Positions 1 to 8,242 of a DNA stretch of 64,000 nt are shown piece by piece (within the stretch, counting starts at the first letter, position 1; each line of letters starts with the position of its first letter). Under the pieces are notes generated by a model, which saw only the letters and a list, made by a program, of their open reading frames with translations, was not told the origin of the DNA and ran no database searches. The stretch comes from Pseudofrankia inefficax (lineage in GTDB: Bacteria > Actinomycetota > Actinomycetes > Frankiales > Frankiaceae): assembly GCF_000166135.1 (NCBI RefSeq), contig NC_014666.1, forward strand, positions 8,370,001-8,434,000, given 5' to 3'. The translations under genes and the position numbers were made by a program.

Positions 1-431
1 CGAGAGCTCCCGACCGGCCGGTACCGAGGCCCGGCGGGTCGCCACCGCCGCGACACGAACCGGCGCCGCGTCATCTCCGGCTCGTCCGGCACGTCCGACG
101 CGTCAGTTCCCGCGATATTTTCCGGTCGCGGAAGCCTGCGCCCACATCCTTTCCAGGCCACTCCAACCGGGCGTCACAGGAGGATAGAATTCGCCGGATT
201 TTCCGCAGAAAGACCGGCCAGCCTGCTCGATGTTCTGGCGGCGTTGCCGGTGGCGGGCAGAATCTGGGTGCGTGCGGGCGCAAGGGCGGGTATATCCACG
301 GGTCGGGTTGCGGCGGCCGGCCGGCATGCAATAGTCATGGCGAAGGAAAAAGAATGCGGATCATGACTCCACTGGAAGGTCGCCGCGCGGCCCGGAGAAT
401 GATTTTCCAAATGTGATGGGCAGCGCTTGTC
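1..431. other. Region without a supported gene
   Basis: No reading frame here has a plausible start, ribosome-binding site and protein-like composition. Open frames on the minus strand run through into the antisense of the next gene and look like GC-driven shadows. The last 100 bases are less GC-rich and probably hold the promoter of the gene at 490. Confidence 0.5.
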
Positions 432-480
432 TATAGATTCTTTGGTGGAGCGTGACGCGCAACCTATCCCCGCCAGGAGG
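432..480 (+). promoter_or_regulatory. Candidate promoter and strong ribosome-binding site
   Basis: A -10-like TATAGA lies at 432-437 in a locally AT-rich stretch, and a perfect AGGAGG at 475-480 sits 9 bases before the ATG at 490. The ribosome-binding site fixes the start of the downstream gene. The promoter call is inference from one hexamer. Confidence 0.4.
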
Positions 481-489
481 TAACGAAGA

Positions 490-1131
490 ATGGCAAGGGT
501 TGTGGTGTTCGGCGCGTGCGGCAAGGTTGGCCAGTCCGTCGTCAACGAGGCGATCCGGCGCGGCCACAAGGTCACCGCGGTCGCTCGCGACGAGGCGAAG
601 CTCAGCAAGCTGTCCAGGAAGGCCAATGCCGCTGTCGGTGACGCCACTTCGCGCGACTCGGTGCACAGCCTCGCGGACGGTGCCGACGCGGTCGTCGTGG
701 CCGTCGCCGGCAACGACAAGAAGATCTGGGCGAACGCCGCCCGGACGATGATCGACGCGCTGAACAAGCAGGGCGACAGCGCGCCGCGCCTCATCCACGT
801 CGGCCACGGCGGCACCCTCGAGGACGGGCAGGGTGCCCGCATCCTCGACGACCCCGAGTTCGCGAACAACATGCGCAAGGACGCGCTCGGCCAGGCGGAG
901 GCCCTCGACGTGCTGCGCGCCTCCAAGGGCGTGCGGTGGACCGTGATCTGCCCGCCGCCGGTGCAGCTGGTGCAGGGCAAGCGCCGGGACACCTACCGCA
1001 CCGGCACCGACCAGCCGGTCCAGGACGGCCGCGGCAACATGGCGATGTCGACCGACGACCTCGCGGTGGCCATCATCGACGAGATCGACAAGGCCAAGCA
1101 CGTCAACCAGCGCTTCACCATCGGCTACTGA
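490..1131 (+). CDS. NAD(P)-binding SDR/NmrA-like oxidoreductase
   Basis: The 213-residue product begins with a Rossmann beta strand and the dinucleotide loop GACGKVG at residues 8-14, as in atypical short-chain dehydrogenases and NmrA-like proteins. A VVVAVAG strand follows near residue 75. No clear YxxxK catalytic pair is visible, so it may be a redox sensor or nucleotide-binding protein rather than a classical dehydrogenase. The ATG is preceded by AGGAGG at optimal spacing. It is monocistronic as far as can be seen; the next gene is on the opposite strand. The substrate cannot be told from the sequence. Confidence 0.85.
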   Translation: MARVVVFGACGKVGQSVVNEAIRRGHKVTAVARDEAKLSKLSRKANAAVGDATSRDSVHSLADGADAVVVAVAGNDKKIWANAARTMIDALNKQGDSAPRLIHVGHGGTLEDGQGARILDDPEFANNMRKDALGQAEALDVLRASKGVRWTVICPPPVQLVQGKRRDTYRTGTDQPVQDGRGNMAMSTDDLAVAIIDEIDKAKHVNQRFTIGY

Positions 1132-1459
1132 CCCACCAGATCGGCCATTGACCCACCAAGCCGGCGGATGAACGGCGGCCAGCGGGGACGGGGTTTCGCG
1201 GAGTTTCTCCGTCCACCGCCGGCCGTCGACCTCCCCGAAGGTCCGCGCGGCGCGCGCCGTTGACACGCGCGCCGCGCGGATACCTTTTCTCGTCGTTCCT
1301 CGGCGTCATCCCGAATCACGGACAGCGACGTCCGTAAATCCAGCGATGACCCGAAATTCCCACGCGGCGTCCGGACGCCGCCGCGGCTCGGTACGCGCAC
1401 ACGCCAGCGCCGACGTCAGTGTCGACCACGGACGCGGACGTGCGCCCGCCACCGCCGCC
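1132..1459. other. Convergent intergenic region
   Basis: This spacer separates two convergent genes. The only structure noted is a short direct repeat of TGACCCACCA just after the stop of the upstream gene. No gene is supported. Confidence 0.4.
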
Positions 1460-1500
1460 GCCCCCGGAAGTCCGCTCAATGCCGAGCGGCTTCCGGGGGC
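1460..1500 (-). terminator. Stem-loop terminator of the decarboxylase gene
   Basis: Arms at about 1460-1477 and 1484-1500 pair over 17 bp with one bulge around a 6-base loop. The hairpin lies 4 bases past the stop codon of the minus-strand decarboxylase. Like most actinobacterial terminators it has no U-tract. Confidence 0.75.
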
Positions 1501-1504
1501 TTCC

Positions 1505-2929
1505 TCACGTCACCGGTCCGGGATCGGCGAGCATTGTGTCGAGGATCAGCTCGGTGTCCTTCGGAGTCGTGCGCGGCGACACTATGGCGAACCGTGCGAG
1601 CGTCTCCCCGTCATGCACGGTGGGCGTGACGAAGGCCAGCCCGTCGCGCAGCAGCCGGTCGGACCAGGCGTGATACTGCGCCGGCGTCCAGCCGAGCCGC
1701 CGGAAGACCACGACGGAGAGTTCCGGCGCACCGACAAGCTCCAGACAGGGCCTGGCTCTGATCTGGTCGACGCACGCGGCCGTGGTACGCAGCGCGCTCT
1801 CGACCGCCTCGGCATAGGCACGCGTGCCGTGCACCGCGAGCGAGAACCAGAAGGGCAGCCCACGGGCCCGCCGGGACAGCCCGACCGCGAAATCCGACGG
1901 GTTCCAGTCGCCCGACCCCAGAACGTCCAGGTAGCCGGCCTGCTGCGTGTGCGCGGCCCGGGCCAGTACGGGGTCGCGGTAGATCAGCGCGCAGGCGTCG
2001 AACGGAGCGAACAGCCACTTGTGCGGGTCGACGATCAACGAGTCGGCCAGCTCGAGGCCGTCGAACCGGGCCCTCGCCGACGGCGCCGCGATCGCCGCCA
2101 ACCCGTACGCGCCATCGACGTGCAGCCAGAGCCCGCGCTCGCCGGCGGCCTCGGCCAGCCCGCGCAGATCGTCGACCAGGCCGAACTGGGTGCTTCCGGC
2201 CGTCGCGACGACGGCGAAGACGCCGGCCCGCTGGTCGCCCGTCAGACCGTCGAAGGCCGCGGCGAGTGCCGCGCCGGTGAACCGCCCGCTGGTGCCGGAG
2301 GGAGCGACGACGACGTCGACGTCCATCACCCGGGCCGCCTCGGCCAGCGAGGAGTGCGCCTCCTCGCCACAGACGAAGCTCCAGCGAGCGGGCGGGACCG
2401 ACGTGCTGTCCGCCGCCTCGGCTGCCCGCGCCGAGCGGCGGGCGCGCGCAGTGTGCCGGGCCGCGACCAGCGCGGAGAGGTTCCCGACGGTGCCGCCCGG
2501 GACGAAGACACCGCCGGCCGACCGCGGCAGACCGGCGAGGTCCGCGAGCCAGCGCAGCGCCTGGTTCTCCGCGTAGACCGCTCCGGCGCCTTCCAGCCAG
2601 CTGCCGCCGTAGATGGACGAGGCGCCGACGACCAGGTCGAACAGCACCGCGGCCCTGGTCGGCGCCGCCGGGATGAACGACAGGTAGCGCGGATGATCGG
2701 TGGAGATGCAGGCACGAGCCAGCACCTCGTCGAACAGCCGCAGCGCCTCGGCGCCACCGAGGCCATCAGGGGTGACCGTCTCGCCCGCGCGGGCGGCGAG
2801 CTCCGCCGGTGACAGCGGCGCGTCCAGCGGTGCCGGATCGAGCCGCAGGCGTTCCTGCGCGTAGGCGATGACCGCGCTGGCCAGCTCGGCCGTCTGGTCG
2901 TCGTACCGGTGCACGGTGCGCCTTTTCAT
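1505..2929 (-). CDS. Group II PLP-dependent decarboxylase (aromatic-L-amino-acid/glutamate decarboxylase family)
   Basis: The 474-residue protein has the layout of fold-type I group II decarboxylases: an N-terminal helical region, the PLP pocket with HVDGAYG, and the Schiff-base lysine in SLIVDPHKWLFAPFD. Enzymes of this family remove CO2 from aromatic amino acids, histidine, glutamate or 2,4-diaminobutyrate; which one cannot be read from the sequence. Length matches the family. The chosen ATG gives the usual N-terminus leading to an early hydrophobic helix. A strong hairpin follows the stop and a 29-residue peptide gene lies upstream on the same strand. Confidence 0.9.
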   Translation of the reverse strand: MKRRTVHRYDDQTAELASAVIAYAQERLRLDPAPLDAPLSPAELAARAGETVTPDGLGGAEALRLFDEVLARACISTDHPRYLSFIPAAPTRAAVLFDLVVGASSIYGGSWLEGAGAVYAENQALRWLADLAGLPRSAGGVFVPGGTVGNLSALVAARHTARARRSARAAEAADSTSVPPARWSFVCGEEAHSSLAEAARVMDVDVVVAPSGTSGRFTGAALAAAFDGLTGDQRAGVFAVVATAGSTQFGLVDDLRGLAEAAGERGLWLHVDGAYGLAAIAAPSARARFDGLELADSLIVDPHKWLFAPFDACALIYRDPVLARAAHTQQAGYLDVLGSGDWNPSDFAVGLSRRARGLPFWFSLAVHGTRAYAEAVESALRTTAACVDQIRARPCLELVGAPELSVVVFRRLGWTPAQYHAWSDRLLRDGLAFVTPTVHDGETLARFAIVSPRTTPKDTELILDTMLADPGPVT

Positions 2930-3077
2930 CCAACCGACGTCGGGCAGGCACGCGAGGTTCCGGCGGACGCTGAAAGGTCCGTCGTCTCGCGCCTTCTCCC
3001 GAGCGCTGGCCGACCGTCAGCTGGCCAAACGGCCCCGATCGGTCATCCACTCACCCAGTTGAGTTCTGCTCCAGCGA

Positions 3078-3107
3078 AACCGTCCGGGAAACCGATCCCG
3101 GACGGTT
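3078..3107 (-). terminator. Stem-loop terminator
   Basis: A perfect 12-bp inverted repeat (AACCGTCCGGGA and its complement) with a 6-base loop lies just downstream of the small minus-strand gene ending at 3113. It would separate that gene from the decarboxylase gene further along. Confidence 0.75.
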
Positions 3108-3112
3108 CTCGC

Positions 3113-3202
3113 TCAGGCCTCCTGCTTGCCCTTGCGCTGACGAAGGAAGAACCCGCCGGTGGCGAGGGCGACCAGCAGCACGACGATGCCGACACGCTTC
3201 AT
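3113..3202 (-). CDS. 29-residue single-pass membrane peptide
   Basis: The peptide starts MKRVGIVVLLVALATGG and ends with the basic tail RQRKGKQEA: one hydrophobic segment flanked by positive charge, consistent with a membrane-anchored micropeptide. GGAGG lies 6 bases before the ATG and a perfect hairpin follows the stop, so the unit has its own start and stop signals. A much longer open frame runs upstream in the same frame, but its composition is not protein-like. The function is unknown. Confidence 0.6.
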   Translation of the reverse strand: MKRVGIVVLLVALATGGFFLRQRKGKQEA

Positions 3203-4039
3203 GACAACCTCCGAAGAAGTACCTGTCGAAGACTCAGAACGGCGACAGTGAGCCGCCGTCGGCCGAACCGGGCGACGTCGTGACAGTTGTCGGTGGGAGG
3301 AACGTTCGACCGCGCGCCTCGCGGCACGTGGCCGGCGTCCTCGGCAGGGCTCCGACTGATTGTCACGGCGAGGTTTCCAACCGGCTGGGCCAGAGCATGC
3401 CACGCGTCGCCCGGCGACGGTGCGGCGGCACCGGCACGTGCCCGGCTTGCCCCAAACATCCGGCGAGCCGCCACGCCCACGACCAGCGCCGATTCGCGCC
3501 ACCCGGGCGACGGTACGACCCGATGTCACCACCATCACACCGCTACGGGACCTGGTTGGGCCGCCCGTTGCCTGGTTGTTCGACGCCCTTCGCCGGTTTG
3601 GGACCTGGCGGGCGCAGGCTCCGCGGCCGTCGCCTCGAAGCGAGTCCAACCGCCCCCTCAGACGCGTTTCTCGGTCAGATTCGCCCGAACAGCGGGGCCG
3701 GTCGGCGACCCACGCCAGGCTTCCACGATCGAAGATCGCGACCCGCGGCTCAGTCCAACTCACAGCGGCGGCTATTTCCCGCCGATCTGCGCATTCACGC
3801 GTCGCGATCGTCGTATTCGCGCTGGCCACGTTCGATGTCGCCCGAGAGCTCCGGTCCGGGTCCGTCTCACGGTCCGGGTGCGCCTCACGGTCCGGGTGCG
3901 TCTCACGGTCCGCGTGCGCCTGCCGTCCCACGGTCATATCTGGATCCCAGCCACGCCACAGCCTCAGCACAGCCAGCCTCGCCATGGTGGCCGCCACGGA
4001 TGGATCTCGACCATCCGACGACGCCCGCCTAGGAGGATC
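3203..4039. other. Long intergenic region with an 18-bp tandem repeat
   Basis: All three frames on both strands stay open over much of this 840-base stretch, but translations are Arg/Pro-rich without recognisable domains or starts. The left end holds the ribosome-binding site of the minus-strand peptide. The clearest structure is the tandem repeat at 3855-3926. Confidence 0.4.
3855..3926. repeat. 18-bp tandem repeat, four units
   Basis: Units starting at 3855, 3873, 3891 and 3909 follow the consensus TCCGGGTGCGYCTCACGG; the last unit is diverged. The array lies about 115 bases upstream of the lipoprotein gene. Confidence 0.85.
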
Positions 4040-4576
4040 ATGGACGGCCGCAGGATTGCCAGCCTGACGCGACGATGGCGCGCCCCTCGCGCGAAGGGCG
4101 GCCGCTGGCTGGCCGTCCCGGCCCTGGTGCTGGCTCTCGGTGCGTGCGGCACCAGCGGAACCAGCGCCGCGCAGTCAGGCAACGCGACCACCGCCGGCTC
4201 TGGCGCCTCCGCCGGTACCGCCAGCAGCGCCATGAGCGCCTACACCTCCTGCCTGGCCCAGAACGGCGTGACCCTGCCGACCCCGTCCGCCGGGCCGGGT
4301 GGCGGGGCCGGACAGGGTGGCACACCACCATCGGCGCAGGGCGGCACACGACCGCAGGGCGCTCGCCCATCGGGGTCGCCGCCCTCGGGGATGCCGAACG
4401 GCGGCCAGGACGCGGGCGCGCCGGGCGGAGGCGCGCCGGGCGGTGCCCTGTCGACCGCGGCGCCGGCCGGAGTCGACGCACAGACCTGGGCGAAGGCCCG
4501 CACCGCCTGCGCCTCACTCGCTCCGACACCACCAGCGGGCCAGACCGCGGCACCCAGCGCGCAGCCGACATCCTGA
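4040..4576 (+). CDS. Putative lipoprotein with two conserved cysteine motifs
   Basis: The 178-residue product has a basic N-terminus, a hydrophobic core and a lipobox LGAC, so the mature protein probably starts at that Cys. Two short conserved-looking segments, YTSCLAQNGVTLP and WAKARTACASL, are separated by a Gly/Pro/Ala-rich linker of about 80 residues. This two-Cys layout is seen in actinobacterial secreted proteins encoded near efflux systems, but no function can be assigned. AGGAGG lies 3 bases before the ATG at 4040. It is the last chromosomal gene before the integrated element. Confidence 0.75.
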   Translation: MDGRRIASLTRRWRAPRAKGGRWLAVPALVLALGACGTSGTSAAQSGNATTAGSGASAGTASSAMSAYTSCLAQNGVTLPTPSAGPGGGAGQGGTPPSAQGGTRPQGARPSGSPPSGMPNGGQDAGAPGGGAPGGALSTAAPAGVDAQTWAKARTACASLAPTPPAGQTAAPSAQPTS

Positions 4577-4695
4577 TCGGTGTGCCCACGGCCTGGACCC
4601 ACCCGCGGGACAGTCCTGGACATGCCACGGGCCGCGCCTGGCGGTGACAGCCAGGTCAGCGGCCCGTTAGAGATCTTCCATCGCGGATGATCAGA

Positions 4696-4750
4696 GCGGA
4701 GGACGGGGGATTCGAACCCCCGAGGGTGTGAACCCAACACGCTTTCCAAG
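4696..4750. repeat. attL core repeat (3' half of tRNA-Ser)
   Basis: This 55-bp sequence is identical to 18645-18699. It covers the T-arm, variable arm and 3' side of the anticodon stem of tRNA-Ser. Identity stops at 4751 in the anticodon loop, where tyrosine integrases commonly exchange strands. Confidence 0.93.
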
Positions 4751-5034
4751 TCGGCGCGCAGTGGTCCGGCGTGGTCCCACCCCGCTCGGATCGTGGTACC
4801 CGTGTGGTCTCGTCAGGCCGTCGGACGGGGCTTGATCGCGAGGAATGAGACCGGATCTGAGACCGGTCCACTGGGTGCGGCGTTCCGACGGGCGCGGGCG
4901 GGTGGCGGTCCGACGCGCCCGCCGAGCACGGCGCGCCAGCGCCGCGCGCAGGCGGCAGCGCGGCGGGCCGCCGGGTCCTGGCCGCGCACGGCGCGTGCGG
5001 CGCACCCTGCCCCCGACTCGGCCGGCGGTGCGGC
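4751..5034. other. Left end of the element upstream of the methyltransferase
   Basis: This stretch holds a putative integrase arm site (4844-4866). A plus-strand frame starting at GTG 4793 ends at 5038 with an ATGA overlap onto the methyltransferase start, but its 81-residue Ala/Arg-rich translation has no recognisable features and is not called. Confidence 0.4.
4844..4866 (+). promoter_or_regulatory. Putative integrase arm-type site (left)
   Basis: Two copies of TGAGACCGG occur with 12-bp periodicity (4846 and 4858). The 23-bp block matches 18561-18583 at 21 positions in the same orientation. In the circular form the two blocks would flank the attP core at 93 and 61 bp, as expected for arm sites of a tyrosine integrase. 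Confidence 0.6.
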
Positions 5035-6210
5035 ATGAGGGTGCTGTCGCTGTGCTCGGGTATCGGCGCGCTCGACCTCGGGTTGGAGCGCGCCGGCCTG
5101 ACGACGGTTGGTCAGGTCGAACGTGATCCCTTCTGCCAGCGGGTGCTGGCCCGACACTGGCCGGAGGTCCCGCGCCATGACGACGTCCTCACCACCACCG
5201 AATGGTGGACCGCCCAGCCTGACCGGCCCACGGTCGACGTCGTCGCGGGAGGCTTCCCCTGCCAGCCCGCCAGCGTCGCCGGCGCCCGACGCGGGTCCGC
5301 TGACGAACGCTGGCTGTGGCCCGGCGTCCACCACGTCATCGACACCCTCCGCCCCCGGTTCGTCGTCCTGGAGAACGTCCCCGGGCTGCTGTCCCTGCGT
5401 CCCGGTCGCCCGGCTGGAGGCGGGGAGCTGGGTGACGCCCCAGGCGTCCCTGTGGGGCTCGGAGCCGTTCTCGGCGACCTGGCCGCGAGCGGGTATGACG
5501 CTCGCTGGGACTGCATACCGGCTGCGGCCGTCGGCGCCCCTCACCGCCGAGACCGCTTCTGGCTCATCGCCGTCCTGGCCGATCCCAACGGCCAGCGCCG
5601 GGGAACGCGGTGGGCGGGGCGACCTGCACGCCCAGGCGACCACCGGGAAGACGTCGCGCCGGCGGGACTGGCCGACCCCGACCGCGAGCGACGCCACGTC
5701 CGGCCCGGGACACGCGGCCACCTCGCAGGGCAGCCCGAACCTGCGGACCGCCGTGACCCATTGGCCGACCCCGACGGCGAGTCTCGGGGACGCCCGCCGT
5801 GGGATGCCCTCGCCGGACGTGGCCCGGCGTCGGCTGGAGTCGGGCCGGCGCAACCTGGACGACGCGGTGATGTGGCCGACCCCGACGGCGCGGGACTCGA
5901 CCCGCGGGGCTGGCTGGGACGGGCCTGGCCGACCCCTGTCCGAGACGGCTGGTGGACGCCTGAACCCCGAATGGGTGGAACTGATGATGGGCCTGCCCCC
6001 GGGGTGGACCCAGGTCGACTGACCCCGGAGCCGTGGGAGCGCGGAACGCCCCGGCTCGCGACCGGCATCCCCCACCAGACCGAACGCCTGCGCGGCCTCG
6101 GGAACGCGGTCGTCCCGCAGGTCGCCGAGCACGTCGGCCGCATCCTGCTCGACCTCGCCACCCGGGTCGACGTGCCGGGTGGTCCAGTGATGGCGGCAGC
6201 GACCACATGA
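5035..6210 (+). CDS. DNA (cytosine-5-)methyltransferase
   Basis: The 391-residue enzyme carries C5-MTase motifs in order: motif I (LSLCSGIGALDLG, residues 4-16), the catalytic PCQ of motif IV (75-77), ENV of motif VI (113-115), motif VIII (GAPHRRDRFWLIAVL, about 167-181) and motif X (GLGNAVVPQVAEHVG, about 355-370). It transfers methyl from SAM to C5 of cytosine in a target set by the region between VIII and X. No restriction endonuclease is adjacent, so it is probably a solitary enzyme, perhaps protecting the element on entry into new hosts. The target-recognition region also reads as the family consensus in the +1 frame (5576-6020), so compensating frameshifts are possible. Confidence 0.9.
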   Translation: MRVLSLCSGIGALDLGLERAGLTTVGQVERDPFCQRVLARHWPEVPRHDDVLTTTEWWTAQPDRPTVDVVAGGFPCQPASVAGARRGSADERWLWPGVHHVIDTLRPRFVVLENVPGLLSLRPGRPAGGGELGDAPGVPVGLGAVLGDLAASGYDARWDCIPAAAVGAPHRRDRFWLIAVLADPNGQRRGTRWAGRPARPGDHREDVAPAGLADPDRERRHVRPGTRGHLAGQPEPADRRDPLADPDGESRGRPPWDALAGRGPASAGVGPAQPGRRGDVADPDGAGLDPRGWLGRAWPTPVRDGWWTPEPRMGGTDDGPAPGVDPGRLTPEPWERGTPRLATGIPHQTERLRGLGNAVVPQVAEHVGRILLDLATRVDVPGGPVMAAATT

Positions 6211-6264
6211 CCGTCACCGACGCGCCGAGCGTCCTGCCCGGCAGGCCCACGCGCAGGCGCGAGA

Positions 6265-6468
6265 ATGCTCGCCATGCCCCTGCTGCCCGGCCCGCGCCTT
6301 CGAGGCGCGGTCCTCGCCGCATTGGCGACCACGGCCGGAGCATGCGCCGGATACGACTCGACGCCGACGCGGTTCGAGCTGGTCATGCTGTCGATCTGCA
6401 TCGCGCTGACAGCGATCATCGCCTTCGACGCGGCAACACCCAAAAAAATCATGAACCTCACGTACTAA
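6265..6468 (+). CDS. Small putative membrane or secreted protein
   Basis: A 67-residue frame with two hydrophobic segments, one near the N-terminus (about residues 13-25) and one at about 38-54, followed by a short polar tail ending MNLTY. The ATG at 6265 has no strong ribosome-binding site; an alternative ATG at 6274 would give 64 residues. It follows the methyltransferase on the same strand. No family is recognised and the call is tentative. Confidence 0.35.
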   Translation: MLAMPLLPGPRLRGAVLAALATTAGACAGYDSTPTRFELVMLSICIALTAIIAFDAATPKKIMNLTY

Positions 6469-6529
6469 GTCCCTCGCCCTCATGGCTGGGGCAGAGCGTG
6501 ATCCCTCCGGAGAGCTGGCGGGCTTGCCC

Positions 6530-6625
6530 CTACCGCCGGGTTCTCGACCGTGCAAGATCCGCCAACGCTCCCCTCACCCGAACCTCAACCGTGCGGATCT
6601 TGCGCGGTCGGGGTTCCGGTGGTAG
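6530..6625. repeat. Imperfect inverted repeat, 33-base arms
   Basis: Arms at 6530-6562 and 6593-6625 pair at 27 of 33 positions around a 30-base loop; the innermost 11 bases (GCAAGATCCGC) are perfect. It lies in a gene-free part of the element cargo and could be a terminator, a protein-binding site or the remnant of a short transposable element. Confidence 0.8.
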
Positions 6626-6743
6626 CCCTCGGGCGCCAGATCTGCGGAGTGATCACGCGGACATGTACCCGTTCTTCCCTCCCCCTCTGGATCTGGCCGG
6701 GGGGTTCGGGGGGCAGCGCCCCCTGAGGTCTTCACCAGACGAC

Positions 6744-6779
6744 AACCGCCCCGTGCCGATCATCCGGCCCGGGGCGGTT
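6744..6779 (-). terminator. Stem-loop terminator
   Basis: A perfect 10-bp inverted repeat (AACCGCCCCG and its complement) has a 16-base loop. It lies between plus-strand cargo and the minus-strand gene ending at 6859 and could serve either strand. Confidence 0.6.
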
Positions 6780-6858
6780 CTGCTTGTCCGGCCGAAGGCC
6801 GGTCTTGAACAAGCAAGGAAAGTTGGCACACGCCACCTGATAGACGGACAGGGCCGCA

Positions 6859-7035
6859 CTAGTCCGACGGAGGGGGCATGTCCCGCACTTCTTGAACTCG
6901 CCGCTGGCGCTGCAGCTCGGCCTCTAGCGCGCCCCCGCCCTGCCTGGCTGCCGCGGCGAGATTCTCTTCGTCCCGCTTCCTCTCCACGAACTCTGTGGTG
7001 TGCCGAGCCATTTCCCGCTCGAAATCCTCGCCCAT
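6859..7035 (-). CDS. 58-residue charged protein of AICE cargo
   Basis: The product begins MGEDFEREMARHTTEF and is rich in Glu and Arg with heptad-like hydrophobics, consistent with a single amphipathic helix or short coiled coil. The tail ends MPPPSD. A strong GGAGG lies 4 bases before the ATG, which makes this a convincing gene despite its length. It lies in the lower-GC cargo next to the CutA1-like and XRE genes on the same strand. No family is recognised. Confidence 0.65.
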   Translation of the reverse strand: MGEDFEREMARHTTEFVERKRDEENLAAAARQGGGALEAELQRQRRVQEVRDMPPPSD

Positions 7036-7250
7036 AATTCCTCCCGTTGCAGCGGTTCACGATTGATGCACCCGAGGTCCACGAGAATAGGGTAGGTGCA
7101 TGCGTGGGTAGCTGCGGAGCAGGAGCCGGAAATATACAGGAAGGTGGACACGGTTCTTTTCTGTTACGAATTGCATGGAAAGTCCGGGTGCATCCCGCTC
7201 CGCTCCGATATGGGTCACAGCCCGGACCTCAGACACGCGCGTGGTCGTCG
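7036..7250. other. Lower-GC spacer
   Basis: This 215-base stretch between two minus-strand genes is visibly less GC-rich than the element core and holds no supported gene. It probably contains the promoter of the 58-residue protein gene. Confidence 0.4.
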
Positions 7251-7619
7251 CTAGCTAGGTTGCGGACCTGCGAAATCGGCGCCCACGACGGGCGAGCGGG
7301 TCGCACGGTAGATCCATTCCAGGTAGTCGGGAGGCCCATCCATGATTGGGAGGACGATCACGCCCGGCACCTCGAATGGGTGGCTCTCCCGGACGCGGTC
7401 GAGAATAGTGGACACTAGAGACCTGCGAGTGTGGAACGCTGCACGAGTTTCCTGTTCCTCGTGAACAACGTCGTCCCACCTGTAGATCGACGTGACAGGC
7501 ACAAACAGATGTGCCGCAGCGACAAGACGCTCTGCGACTAGGTGCCGGGCGAATTCACGCATCCATTCGATGCTGGGTGCAGTGATGACGACTTCGCAGA
7601 CATCTGGGGCGCCATTCAC
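7251..7619 (-). CDS. CutA1-like protein
   Basis: The 122-residue product matches the CutA1 fold along its whole length: the first strand EVVITAPS, a helix with LVAERLVAAAHLF, the hallmark TSIYRW, an E-E-ET segment, and the C-terminal HPFEVPGVIVLPI followed by DYLEWI. CutA1 forms very stable PII-like trimers linked to divalent-metal tolerance; its real role is uncertain. The GTG start at 7619 overlaps the TGA of the XRE gene (GTGA), so translation should be coupled. This start gives a normal CutA length. CutA1 is unusual as element cargo. Confidence 0.85.
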   Translation of the reverse strand: MNGAPDVCEVVITAPSIEWMREFARHLVAERLVAAAHLFVPVTSIYRWDDVVHEEQETRAAFHTRRSLVSTILDRVRESHPFEVPGVIVLPIMDGPPDYLEWIYRATRSPVVGADFAGPQPS

Positions 7620-8224
7620 ACTGGCGTCCCGCGCTGCTTCAAGGACTCGATTAGGGCGCGGGCCTCGGACTCGGTTTTCGCCGTTGCTGCCCAGCCGGTG
7701 ACGATCGGTCCGTCGTAGCTGAGGCCTACCCATCTGCCTTGCAGGTTGATGCCGTGGGGGTGGAGGGCGAAGTACATGGTGCCCTTCGAGGTGACCGAGC
7801 CGTCATCGGCCGCGTACCAGCCCATGAGGATGTGGTTGTCCCAGATCCGCAGTTCGCCGCGCCACAGGTAGCCGCCCTCTTCGAGGGTGACGTTCCCTCG
7901 ACTCAGGGCGTCCATGGTCATGTGATCGCCCAGGCGCTCGCCGATGCGGACCTCTTGGGACGTGATGACCTCCGCGCCGTCCTTGAAGGTCTGCCAGGCG
8001 GACCACCAGATCCCGGCCAGCCCGACGCTGGGAGACGGCCGCCCCGCCAGCTCGGCGGCCGACACACCGAGCGCCTCCGCGAGGGCCAGGCCGACGGACA
8101 GCAGCGGCTGTTGCTCATCGGCTTCGTACCGGCGGATCTGCCGGCGGTCGACACCGACCCGCTCCGCCAACTGCTGCTGAGACAGGCCCAGCTCTGCGCG
8201 TCGGCGCTTCATGACCTCGGACAT
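7616..8224 (-). CDS. XRE-family regulator with C-terminal sensor-like domain
   Basis: Residues 1-60 form a helix-turn-helix (LGLSQQQLAERVGVDRRQ, then YEADEQQP). The remaining 140 residues are a separate beta-rich domain with segments such as GGYLWRGELRIWDN and MYFALHPHGINLQGRWVGL, resembling sensor domains attached to XRE proteins. It probably controls itself and the coupled CutA1-like gene, and could act as the element's master repressor since no KorSA is present. The ATG at 8224 is preferred; a TTG at 8266 would add 14 residues. Direct repeats just upstream are likely operators. Confidence 0.8.
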   Translation of the reverse strand: MSEVMKRRRAELGLSQQQLAERVGVDRRQIRRYEADEQQPLLSVGLALAEALGVSAAELAGRPSPSVGLAGIWWSAWQTFKDGAEVITSQEVRIGERLGDHMTMDALSRGNVTLEEGGYLWRGELRIWDNHILMGWYAADDGSVTSKGTMYFALHPHGINLQGRWVGLSYDGPIVTGWAATAKTESEARALIESLKQRGTPV

Positions 8225-8242
8225 GCCCACCCGCCAATCCTT

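Noticed and set aside
1346-2812. Long plus-strand open frame opposite the decarboxylase gene
   Set aside because: It is antisense to a gene with clear PLP-decarboxylase motifs; its translation is Arg/Gly/Pro-rich without domains, as expected from third-position GC bias.
3203-3997. Upstream extension of the 29-residue peptide into a 294-residue protein
   Set aside because: The extension is driven by a tandem repeat and has no domain; a GGAGG directly precedes the internal ATG at 3202.
5035-7250. Restriction partner for the cytosine methyltransferase
   Set aside because: No endonuclease-like gene lies on either side within the element, so no restriction-modification system is claimed.
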